Below are positions 1 to 7,045 of a stretch of 64,000 nt of DNA, one piece after another (the stretch's first letter is position 1; each line of letters begins with the position of its first letter). Under the pieces are notes generated by a model that searched no databases, was not told the DNA's origin, and saw only the letters and a list, made by a program, of their open reading frames with translations. The position numbers and the translations under genes are program-made. The stretch lies in NCBI RefSeq assembly GCF_003206045.1, contig NZ_PZJM01000002.1, forward strand, positions 63,592 to 127,591, written 5' to 3'. This DNA comes from Salinicola lusitanus (lineage in GTDB: Bacteria; Pseudomonadota; Gammaproteobacteria; Pseudomonadales; Halomonadaceae).

Positions 1-888
1 GATGAACGCGCCGGCGACGTCGCCGGACACAAGCGCGACCTGGTCGAGCAGGCAAGGCGGCTGGCGGAAGATTCGGCCCCGGCCAGCCAGCGCGCCGAGC
101 AGGCCAAGTCGCTGCAACAGCGCTGGCGGGAGCTTGGCCGCGCCCCCAAAGGCATCGAGCAGACGCTGTGGCGCCAGTTCCGGAGTCATTGCGACGACAT
201 TTTCGCGGCCCGCGACGCCGCCCGCGGCGAGCAGCAGTCGCGTCAGCAGCAGCGCTTCGACGATATGCAGGCGCTGATCGATCGCGTGGACGCCTGGCAG
301 CCGAATTCCGCCGGAGAGCGTGATGTACTGGATGCGGCCCTGGCGGAAGCGCAACGGCTGGCACCGCTGCCCCGAAGCCGGCGCAGCGAGGGCATGGAAA
401 AGCGCTGGCAGGGCATCGTCCATGCCCGCGAGATCACGCTGGACCGTCTCGCACTGGTGGAAGAAGCGAAGCAGTGGCCGGACTACCGCCACTGGATGCG
501 TCAATCGCTCCAGGGCGAACTCGACACCCGCCAGCTCGCCGGGGATCTGCGCCAGGCCATCGAGGGCCGGAACGAGCTGCAGTCACCGGCCCAGGCCGAG
601 GAGACCCTGCAACGCTGCCTGGTCCAACTGGCGCTGCTGGCGGGGGACGCCATTCCCGAGGCCCTGGAGCCACTGCGCCTCGAGGTGCAGGTCGCGCGTC
701 TCAACGATGCCCTCGGCCGCCCGCCGACGCCCCCCGAGGAACTCCGGCAGACCCTGCTGCGCCTGATGGCGACGGCGCCGCTGACGATGGAGATCTGGGA
801 GCGCTACGAGCCCGCTTTCGATGGGGTGATGGCGCATCTGGGACAAAATGGTCGCCATCATGATGCAAAGGCCATTGACAGCGCCTAA
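1..888 (+). CDS. DUF349 domain-containing protein, C-terminal part
   Basis: The reading frame is open from the first base of the window, so the 5' end of the gene lies outside; 295 residues are visible before the TAA at 886-888. Around residues 40-75 there is a DUF349-type helical repeat (an RWRELG...P segment followed by LWRQFR and a DDIF motif), and the rest is charged and helical. DUF349 proteins are long, all-helical and of poorly defined role; some bacterial members have been linked to stress or RNA biology. The last codons contain the promoter of the downstream tRNA gene. The family call rests on the repeat; function is unknown. Confidence 0.8.
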   Translation, partial: DERAGDVAGHKRDLVEQARRLAEDSAPASQRAEQAKSLQQRWRELGRAPKGIEQTLWRQFRSHCDDIFAARDAARGEQQSRQQQRFDDMQALIDRVDAWQPNSAGERDVLDAALAEAQRLAPLPRSRRSEGMEKRWQGIVHAREITLDRLALVEEAKQWPDYRHWMRQSLQGELDTRQLAGDLRQAIEGRNELQSPAQAEETLQRCLVQLALLAGDAIPEALEPLRLEVQVARLNDALGRPPTPPEELRQTLLRLMATAPLTMEIWERYEPAFDGVMAHLGQNGRHHDAKAIDSA

Positions 889-902
889 TCCATACGTATA
901 AT
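875..902 (+). promoter_or_regulatory. Consensus sigma-70 promoter of the tRNA-fMet gene
   Basis: A perfect TTGACA (875-880) and a perfect TATAAT (897-902) are separated by 16 bp, and the tRNA 5' end lies 15 bp past the -10 box. The -35 box overlaps the last codons and the stop region of the DUF349 gene. A GC-rich discriminator follows the -10, as in many growth-rate-controlled stable RNA promoters (inference). Confidence 0.85.
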
Positions 903-916
903 ACGCCACACATTGA

Positions 917-993
<77 letters not shown>

Positions 994-1003
994 AATTATT
1001 TAA

Positions 1004-1034
1004 CCGGTGCCTTCCCCAGGCGCCGGTTTTTTTT
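1004..1034 (+). terminator. Rho-independent terminator of tRNA-fMet
   Basis: An 8-bp GC-rich stem (1004-1011 with 1019-1026, one G-U pair) and a short loop are followed by a run of eight T (1027-1034). It sits 10 bp past the tRNA CCA end. Confidence 0.88.
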
Positions 1035-1119
1035 GCCTCGACTTTCGCCCTACCCAGCGCCAGACAACGCCGTCCCCTCTTCGCTCAGGCCTGCTCACCG
1101 AACGAGCCCCCTCCCGTGA

Positions 1120-1926
1120 TCATGGGATGTCCTGATCGACGCTCTCCTCTCCCGAACTCCCCGTCGGCTGGGCCATGCCGACACGGCCGATACCGGGCAG
1201 CTTCAGCGCCGGCGACTGACCGTCGAATCCGACCGTCAGCCCCAGCACGTTGAGTTCGAAGCCCTCGTCCCGGGCCAGCATCAGCCCGAACAGCCCGCCC
1301 AGCGAGAACTGATAGCCAGTGTGGGTGGGTGTCTGCGCCACGATCCGGCCCGGCAGATAGTCCTTGCCGATGGCGTTGGGCGGAAAGTCCACGGAGAGTT
1401 CCGGGACCTGTCTCACGACCCAGGCGATGAACGTATTGCTGTTGGGGCCCGGCCAGATCCGATAGCGATCGGACTCCGGATAGGCGGGCACGACCTCCTC
1501 GATCCCATCGATCGCTCGCGCCGCCCTCTCGCCCCGTAGCTCGGCGAGCAGCGTCGGCGGGTTGCCGTACCAGCGGCGGTCCGGCGGCGCATAGCCGGAC
1601 TCCACCGTGGGCCGGCGCCAGCTCATCACCTGATAGACGCGATAGCGTTCGGCACCCTCGGCCTTGGTCGCGATCCAGGTGTGCACGCCGAAGGCGCCCC
1701 GCCATTCGAAAGCGCGCGCCGCGTAGACCTGGACCACCGCCTCGCTGACCTCGCCCGGATCGGGAGCCAATCCACTGGAGGAACGATCGGCATCGTGCCA
1801 GTTGGCATGCACCGGCACCTGCTGGGAGGCGAGCATGTAGGCCGGCCCCGACAGCAGGGCCAAGATCAGGACGATCAATACCGTCACGCTTGCCAGAACG
1901 CGCTTGAGTGGACGGGGAAGAGGCAT
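1120..1926 (-). CDS. DUF3750 domain-containing protein
   Basis: A 268-residue protein with an N-terminal hydrophobic segment (about residues 10-35) that could be an uncleaved signal anchor. Most of the chain is therefore probably periplasmic. The body matches my recollection of the DUF3750 family: an AFEWRGAFGVHTWI stretch near residue 72, a RYRVYQVMSW stretch, and a GPNSNTFIAW segment near residue 160. No catalytic residues are recognisable and the family has no established function. It stands alone on the minus strand between the tRNA terminator and the divergent cnoX-like gene. No strong Shine-Dalgarno is visible at the chosen ATG. Confidence 0.8.
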   Translation of the reverse strand: MPLPRPLKRVLASVTVLIVLILALLSGPAYMLASQQVPVHANWHDADRSSSGLAPDPGEVSEAVVQVYAARAFEWRGAFGVHTWIATKAEGAERYRVYQVMSWRRPTVESGYAPPDRRWYGNPPTLLAELRGERAARAIDGIEEVVPAYPESDRYRIWPGPNSNTFIAWVVRQVPELSVDFPPNAIGKDYLPGRIVAQTPTHTGYQFSLGGLFGLMLARDEGFELNVLGLTVGFDGQSPALKLPGIGRVGMAQPTGSSGEESVDQDIP

Positions 1927-2032
1927 CGAGGAGGCAGGTTCCGAAGCTTAAGTCGATCGCTGGGGTTGAATCGATACGGGACAACCCGCATAACAGTCCC
2001 CAATCTCGAATCGAACATCAAGGGTTTTTCGC

Positions 2033-2968
2033 ATGGCTATCGTCGATCCTCGCACCGGGCAGCCGCTGACCGGCCCGGAAGAAAGCAGTCACAATGGCGC
2101 CGGCAGCAGTGTCGCCCCGGAAGACGTCATCGTCGACGTCACGCTGGAGAACTTCCAGCAGGTCGTGCTCGAAGGTTCGATGCAACATCCGGTGCTGCTG
2201 CAGAGCTGGGCGTCCTGGTGCGAACCGTGCAAGAACCTCAAGCCGGTGCTCGAGAAGCTGGCCCAGGAGTACGCCGGGGCGTTCGTGCTGGCCCGACTCG
2301 ACATCGAGGCGTTCCCGCAGATCGCCTCGCAGTTGGGCGTGCGTTCGGTGCCGGACGTCAAGCTCATCTCCCAGGGCCAGCTTTACGACCAGTTCCAGGG
2401 AGCGCTACCGGAAAAGCAGGTACGCGAATGGCTGGGGAAATATCTGGAAGCGCCCGCAGAGGCATCCCAGAGCCCGGAAGAGATGGCAGAGGCAGCGCTG
2501 GCCTCCGGCGACAACGAGACCGCCCAGGCCATCTATCGGGAACTGATTCAGCAGTACCCGGAGTATTACGACTACCAGATCGATCTGGCCGGCGCGCTGG
2601 TGGCCGCGGGTCAGGTCGACGATGCCAAGCGCACTCTGGACGCGCTGCCGCCGGAACATCGCGACGCCGCCAAGGCCCGCGGCGTGCGGGCCCGCATCGA
2701 GTTTGGCGAGGAAGCCTTGAGCCAGGCCGAGATCGACGCTCTCGGGGAGCGCGACGACAGCGAAGCGCGCTATCAACGCGCGATGCGCCGGATCGCCGAC
2801 GGTGACTATGAAGGCGGCCTCGAGGCACTGCTGGCGATCATGAAGAGCGACCGCGCCTACGGCGAAGACGCCGCCCGCAAGACGCTGCTGCGCGTCTTCG
2901 ATGCGTTGGGCGCGAATCACCCGCTGACGGTCGCCTATCGCCGTCGCCTGTTCGCCATGCTCTATTGA
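2033..2968 (+). CDS. cnoX: Thioredoxin-domain co-chaperone, CnoX/YbbN family
   Basis: A 311-residue cytoplasmic protein. Residues about 35-140 form a thioredoxin fold with the active-site motif WCEPC after SWAS, followed by TPR-like helices (about 150-300), the architecture of E. coli CnoX/YbbN. E. coli YbbN lacks the first cysteine and acts as a redox-gated holdase with GroEL/DnaK. Here both cysteines are present, so oxidoreductase activity is likely, as described for Caulobacter-type CnoX. A GC-rich hairpin terminator follows 24 bp after the stop. The gene is monocistronic and divergent from the DUF3750 gene. Confidence 0.88.
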   Translation: MAIVDPRTGQPLTGPEESSHNGAGSSVAPEDVIVDVTLENFQQVVLEGSMQHPVLLQSWASWCEPCKNLKPVLEKLAQEYAGAFVLARLDIEAFPQIASQLGVRSVPDVKLISQGQLYDQFQGALPEKQVREWLGKYLEAPAEASQSPEEMAEAALASGDNETAQAIYRELIQQYPEYYDYQIDLAGALVAAGQVDDAKRTLDALPPEHRDAAKARGVRARIEFGEEALSQAEIDALGERDDSEARYQRAMRRIADGDYEGGLEALLAIMKSDRAYGEDAARKTLLRVFDALGANHPLTVAYRRRLFAMLY

Positions 2969-2991
2969 TCGACGCTGGCAACGGATGGCAG

Positions 2992-3028
2992 AACGCCCGG
3001 CGCCGAGGTCATCGGCACCGGGCGTTTT
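2992..3028 (+). terminator. Terminator after cnoX
   Basis: Long GC stem, 2992-3006 with 3012-3026 (one mismatch), a 5-nt loop, then T residues. It lies between the convergent cnoX and patB-like genes. Only the plus-strand side has the T stretch. Confidence 0.75.
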
Positions 3029-3049
3029 GCTGCCCGCCCCCGGGGAAAA

Positions 3050-4201
3050 CTAGTCGGCCAGTAGACGGTCCAGGCGCAGCAGCGCCTCCTCCAGCCAGCT
3101 TCGCGGCATGCCGAAGTTGAGCCTGACAAATCCAGGCCAGCCGAAAGCCGCCCCATCGGAAAGCGCGACACGGGCCTCCTCGAGCAGCCGCTGCTGCGGG
3201 GCGTCGGCCAACGCACTCCGGCGCAGATCCAGCCACGCCAGATAAGTCGCCTGCGGCGTCGACATCGTGACCCCCGGCCAGCGCGAGACGTGCGCTTCGA
3301 CCATGGCCAGATTCCCGCGCAACTCAGCGAGAAGCGCCTGGCGCCACGCTTCGCAATCCGCATAGGCCGCCAGCGATGCACTGAGCCCCAGCACGTTGAC
3401 GCTGGGCAGGAGACCGGCCGCCGCGGCCTGGAACCGATGGCGCAGCGCATCGTCGCTGATGATCGCGCAGGCCGAGGACAAGCCCGCGATATTGAATGTC
3501 TTCGACGGCGCCCAGAACGTGATCAGTCGCGACGCCAACGCCGGGCAGAGCTGTCCCAGCGGCCGGTGTGGCAACGACGGATCGAGAATCAGATCGCAGT
3601 GCAGTTCGTCGGAGAGCACGATCAGGTCATGGCGCTCCGTCAGTTCGGCCAGGCCCTGAAGCTCGTCGGCACTCCAGACCCGCCCGGTCGGATTGTGCGG
3701 ATGGCACCACAGCAGCACCCGCGTATTCGGCCTGATGGCGGCTTCGAGCGCTGCGAGATCGAGCCGCCACGGCTCGCCCGCCGCCGCCGGCTCCGCCAGC
3801 TCGAAGGTCTGGGCCTCGCGCCCGGTGTTTTTCGCCACGCTCAGGAAGGGCGGATAGATCGGTGTCGCCGTGAGCACGCCCTGCCCCGGCTCGCTGAAGG
3901 CCATGGCGGCCAGATTGAGTGCCGGTACCACGCCGGGCACCCAGTACTGCCACCCGGCTTCGATCGGCCAGTCGTAGTGATGCCGACTCCATTCGCAAAG
4001 GGTTTGCTTCAGCGCGGCGGAAACATCACCGTAGCCGAACACGCCGTGCTCGACGCGGGCCTCCAGCGCGGAGAGAATCGCCGGTGGCGAACGGAAATCC
4101 ATGTCGGCCACCCACAGCGGCAGCACGTCCTCCTCATACTGCTGCCACTTCTTGGTCGGATGCTGGCGGCGATCGATACGCGTGGCAAAATCGAAATTCA
4201 C
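3050..4201 (-). CDS. patB: PatB/MalY-type PLP C-S lyase (cystathionine beta-lyase-like aminotransferase)
   Basis: A 383-residue fold-type I PLP enzyme. It opens with NFDFATRIDRR and LPLWVADMDFRSPPAI, then HGVFGYGDV, the N-terminal signature of the MalY/PatB group. WCHPHNPTGRVW and LSDELHCDLI bind PLP, and the SKTFNIAGL stretch near residue 235 carries the Schiff-base lysine. The family cleaves C-S bonds of cystathionine or cysteine conjugates. The open frame extends further upstream. I place the start at the GTG at 4201 because it gives the family N-terminus; the residues before it look non-coding and overlap the divergent gene at 4223. Confidence 0.87.
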   Translation of the reverse strand: MNFDFATRIDRRQHPTKKWQQYEEDVLPLWVADMDFRSPPAILSALEARVEHGVFGYGDVSAALKQTLCEWSRHHYDWPIEAGWQYWVPGVVPALNLAAMAFSEPGQGVLTATPIYPPFLSVAKNTGREAQTFELAEPAAAGEPWRLDLAALEAAIRPNTRVLLWCHPHNPTGRVWSADELQGLAELTERHDLIVLSDELHCDLILDPSLPHRPLGQLCPALASRLITFWAPSKTFNIAGLSSACAIISDDALRHRFQAAAAGLLPSVNVLGLSASLAAYADCEAWRQALLAELRGNLAMVEAHVSRWPGVTMSTPQATYLAWLDLRRSALADAPQQRLLEEARVALSDGAAFGWPGFVRLNFGMPRSWLEEALLRLDRLLAD

Positions 4202-4222
4202 GATAGTGATCTCATCATCGAA

Positions 4223-4687
4223 ATGAATGGATTGACGAACATGTGCGAGCGGCCTGACGAGACTTCTTCCCGACCGTTCTACGCTCGGGTCCTGGCCGGC
4301 AGTTCGAAACTGGTCGGCCACTGGCTGATGCTGGGCCAGGCGGACCCGGACCGTCTGGCCATGATTCTGGCCGATACCGCGCGCATCGCCAAATTGGGCG
4401 AACCCGAGTCGACGCCGGACGGCGTGACGCTCACCCACTGGAGCGGTGACGCCACCCCGCCGCGCTGGGCGGCCAGAACGGCGCTGTTCCTGCTGGTGCA
4501 GATGCCCGCCAAGCCGCTGCCCCGGGATCACGACGAAGCCTGCGCCTGGGCCTACTGCTGGCTGCACAATCGAGAGTTCGAGGCCTGCGAGACGGCGCAT
4601 GCCAGCTTGCCGGAGCACTTGCGCGACTGCCTGGCGGCGCCGCTGGCCGAGGCCTGGCAGGACTATCGCGGCCTGCGGCTGATTTGA
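4223..4687 (+). CDS. Hypothetical protein
   Basis: A 154-residue soluble protein that I do not recognise. It is rich in W, A and R with no signal peptide, membrane segment or metal motif; a CAWAYCWLHNREFEAC stretch near residue 110 has three cysteines. The plus frame is open well upstream, but only as the antisense of patB, so I start at the ATG at 4223; the ATG at 4241 is an alternative. There is no clear ribosome binding site. The gap to the divergent patB start is only about 21 bp, so at least one of the two mRNAs must start inside the other gene or be leaderless if both starts are right. Confidence 0.55.
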   Translation: MNGLTNMCERPDETSSRPFYARVLAGSSKLVGHWLMLGQADPDRLAMILADTARIAKLGEPESTPDGVTLTHWSGDATPPRWAARTALFLLVQMPAKPLPRDHDEACAWAYCWLHNREFEACETAHASLPEHLRDCLAAPLAEAWQDYRGLRLI

Positions 4688-4693
4688 TGCCGG

Positions 4694-5026
4694 TCAGCGA
4701 CCGGCACCGCGCGGCGGCGACTTCGGCACGAAACCCGCGGGCTTGCTGCCCAGCCATTCGGCGAAGGCACGAATATCGGGATGCGACAGCAGCGCCTCAC
4801 GACTCGCATAATGGTCGGCGAGCTCGCGTTCGCTCAGCGTGCGGTGGAGATGGGAATGACACGGTCGGCAGACCCACAGCACCGCCGCGCGCATCCGCTC
4901 GAGGCCATGACGCTTGCGATAGCGCGGCTTGCGGTGCAACGTTCGGGGAATGAGATGATGACGCGTCAGCGGCGCGGCACGCTGGCACAGTGCGCAGCGC
5001 TCTATCATCCCGGCATCCATTACCAT
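4694..5026 (-). CDS. HNH-nuclease-like zinc-binding protein
   Basis: A 110-residue protein with paired CxxC-type ligands: CALC near residue 11 and CRPCH near residue 54, with RHHLIPRTLH between them and HSHLH following. This order (Cys pair, His-His, Cys pair plus His) is that of small HNH endonuclease-fold proteins. The HNH catalytic asparagine/histidine set is not fully clear, so nuclease activity is an inference. It ends 6 bp from the convergent hypothetical gene. An alternative start is the ATG at 5011. Confidence 0.65.
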   Translation of the reverse strand: MVMDAGMIERCALCQRAAPLTRHHLIPRTLHRKPRYRKRHGLERMRAAVLWVCRPCHSHLHRTLSERELADHYASREALLSHPDIRAFAEWLGSKPAGFVPKSPPRGAGR

Positions 5027-5111
5027 CGACAGGGAGTCTCCATAGCGTGATCAGCTTAGAAACCTCCGCTGGCTTCTCGCAACCCGTCCCGGCAACAGTG
5101 GCCGTCGCGCC

Positions 5112-5600
5112 ATGACCCCCGCGATCCGCCTGCTCGAGTCACGCGGTGTGGCCCACCAGGTCACCAGCTACGAACTGGCGAGCGACGCCGACACCGCCGC
5201 CCAGGGCGCCTACGGCCTCAATGCCGCCCGGGCGCTCTCGTTACCACCGGCCAGCGTGTTCAAGACGCTGCTCGCCCAGCTCGACGACGACCGCCTGGTG
5301 GTCGCCCTGGTGCCCGTCGATGCCACGCTGGATCTCAAGGCGCTGGCCAAGGCCGCCGGCGTCCGCAAGGCGCGGATGGCGGATGTCCCGGTGGCCGAGC
5401 GTGCCACCGGCTACCTGGTCGGGGGCATCAGCCCGCTGGGCCAGAAGAAGCGCCTGCCGACCTTTCTCGACGAAAGCGCCTTGAAGCTCGAGACGCTGCA
5501 CGTCAGCGGCGGCAGGCGCGGGCTGGAACTGTCGCTGGCGCGCCACGACCTGATCGCCCTGACCGCGGCCCGCACCGCGGATCTGGCGCGGCGCGGGTAG
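5112..5600 (+). CDS. ybaK: Cys-tRNA(Pro)/Cys-tRNA(Cys) deacylase
   Basis: A 162-residue YbaK/EbsC-type protein of family-typical length. Characteristic stretches are SVFKTLLAQLD (with the catalytic lysine of the family), LVVALVPVDATLDLKALAKA and GYLVGGISPLGQKKRLPTFLD. YbaK removes cysteine mischarged onto tRNA-Pro by prolyl-tRNA synthetase. It is the first gene of a plus-strand run with two small genes and a LOG-family gene, spaced 8 bp from the next start. No signal peptide is present, so it is cytoplasmic. Confidence 0.92.
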   Translation: MTPAIRLLESRGVAHQVTSYELASDADTAAQGAYGLNAARALSLPPASVFKTLLAQLDDDRLVVALVPVDATLDLKALAKAAGVRKARMADVPVAERATGYLVGGISPLGQKKRLPTFLDESALKLETLHVSGGRRGLELSLARHDLIALTAARTADLARRG

Positions 5601-5608
5601 CCCTTCGC

Positions 5609-5938
5609 ATGTCGATCGACTTCGACCTGTGGATCGACCCCGACGACCTCGATCGCCATCGCGCCGTCGAGCGCGTGCTGGAACACTACTTCATGGAGCG
5701 CCTGGCCGATTATCCCCATCTGCGTTTGCCGGGTCCCGACCCCTACGACTATGATGCGCCGTTCAATCGACTGCACACCGTGCTGGTCGAGCGCGCCCGC
5801 GACTATCTGCTGCGCGAATACCTCTACTCGCCCACGCCGATGCAACTGAGCCAGGCCTTCTACCGCGCCGTGGCTCGTTCCAACAAGGTCATACTGGATT
5901 CCCCCGATGGTGATTCACACCGATCAGAACCCGACTGA
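5609..5938 (+). CDS. Hypothetical protein between ybaK and DUF501
   Basis: A 109-residue acidic protein with many aromatic residues (DFDLWIDPDDLDRH at the start, then YPHLRLPGPDPYDYD). There is no membrane segment or known motif; I do not recognise the family. It starts 8 bp after ybaK and its end overlaps the DUF501 gene by 32 bp, so translational coupling is likely. Support for it being real is its position in a tight operon and codon use like its neighbours. Confidence 0.6.
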   Translation: MSIDFDLWIDPDDLDRHRAVERVLEHYFMERLADYPHLRLPGPDPYDYDAPFNRLHTVLVERARDYLLREYLYSPTPMQLSQAFYRAVARSNKVILDSPDGDSHRSEPD

Positions 5939-6428
5939 CGCCCAACTGGCGATCATCGCCGAGCAGCTGGGCCGCCCGCCCCGCGGGCTCGAGGCGGTCG
6001 CCGCCACCGATGGCCAGGGGCGCCCGCTGGTCCTGCGCATGGCGCCGATCGTCGACGACGCGCCCTTTCCGACGCTCTACTGGCTCTCCTGCGAGCGCCT
6101 CAAGGTGGTGCTGTCACGCCTCGAAGCCAGCGGTGTGATCAAGGAGCTGGAGGCGCGTCTGCAGCAGGACCCCGAATGGCTCGCCAGCTACCACCAGAGC
6201 CACGCCGATTACGTCCGCCAGCGCTGGTCCTACATGACCGCCGAACAGCGCGCGGAGATCGAGCGGCGCGGCTTCACGCAACTGATGCGCGAACGGGGTG
6301 TCGGTGGCATCACCAACTGGGATCAGGTGCGCTGCCTGCATACCCAGTACGCCCACCACCTGTGCGGCGACAACGCCATCGGCCGCTGGCTCGATGCCGA
6401 GCACGACGTGGCCGCCAGCATTCCCTGA
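5907..6428 (+). CDS. DUF501 domain-containing protein
   Basis: A 173-residue protein matching the DUF501 family: QLGRPPRG near residue 22, PTLYWLSC near residue 57, then a conserved C-terminal segment with GGITNWDQVRCLHTQYAHHL. The conserved cysteines and histidines suggest a metal or catalytic site, but no activity is established. It overlaps the 3' end of the preceding gene by 32 bp, and the LOG-family gene follows 57 bp later. No obvious Shine-Dalgarno precedes the ATG, which fits translational coupling. Confidence 0.85.
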   Translation: MVIHTDQNPTDAQLAIIAEQLGRPPRGLEAVAATDGQGRPLVLRMAPIVDDAPFPTLYWLSCERLKVVLSRLEASGVIKELEARLQQDPEWLASYHQSHADYVRQRWSYMTAEQRAEIERRGFTQLMRERGVGGITNWDQVRCLHTQYAHHLCGDNAIGRWLDAEHDVAASIP

Positions 6429-6485
6429 GCGGGGATACTGGCGGTACCTTTACACTTTCCATCGGTTTTTCTCAGGAGCGATAGC

Positions 6486-7037
6486 GTGCAGATCTGTGTT
6501 TACCTGGGTTCACGTGAAGGCAATGACGACCGCTTCGCCGCGGCGACGGAAGCGCTGGGTGCCGCGATCGCCAGACGCGGCTGGGGGCTGGTCTACGGCG
6601 GTGCCCGCAACGGTTTGATGGGCAGGCTGGCCAACGCCTGTCTCGCCGAGGGCGGCGAGGTGATCGGGGTGATGCCCGAGCACCTGGTCCAGCGCGAGGT
6701 CTCGCACCACGGTCTGACCCGGCTGATTCGGGTCGACAATATGCACGAACGCAAGGCCGCCATGGCTGCCCACGCCGATGCCTTCATCGCCCTGCCCGGC
6801 GGGATCGGCACGCTCGAGGAGCTGTTCGAGATCTGGACCTGGCGCTACCTCGACCTCCATCACAAGCCGATCGGCGTGCTCAATGTCGCCGACTTCTACT
6901 CGCCACTGCTGACCTTTCTCGATACCACCGTCGAACATGGCTTCCTCGATGCCTCGACCCGGCGCGTGCTGGTCGCCGACGCCGATATCGAACGCTTGCT
7001 GGACCGGTTGGCGGCGGATCGCGTCCCGGCCGCCTGA
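6486..7037 (+). CDS. LOG family protein (nucleoside 5'-monophosphate phosphoribohydrolase-like)
   Basis: A 183-residue Rossmann-like protein of the LOG (LONELY GUY) / TIGR00730 family. The diagnostic PGGIGTLEELFE motif lies near residue 100, and GGARNGLMG precedes it near residue 38. LOG enzymes cleave the N-glycosidic bond of cytokinin riboside or other nucleoside monophosphates; in bacteria AMP and related nucleotides are known substrates. The start is a GTG with AGGAG 8 bp upstream. It closes the ybaK-to-LOG run and is convergent with the acyltransferase gene. Confidence 0.9.
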   Translation: MQICVYLGSREGNDDRFAAATEALGAAIARRGWGLVYGGARNGLMGRLANACLAEGGEVIGVMPEHLVQREVSHHGLTRLIRVDNMHERKAAMAAHADAFIALPGGIGTLEELFEIWTWRYLDLHHKPIGVLNVADFYSPLLTFLDTTVEHGFLDASTRRVLVADADIERLLDRLAADRVPAA

Positions 7038-7045
7038 CGCCGGGC

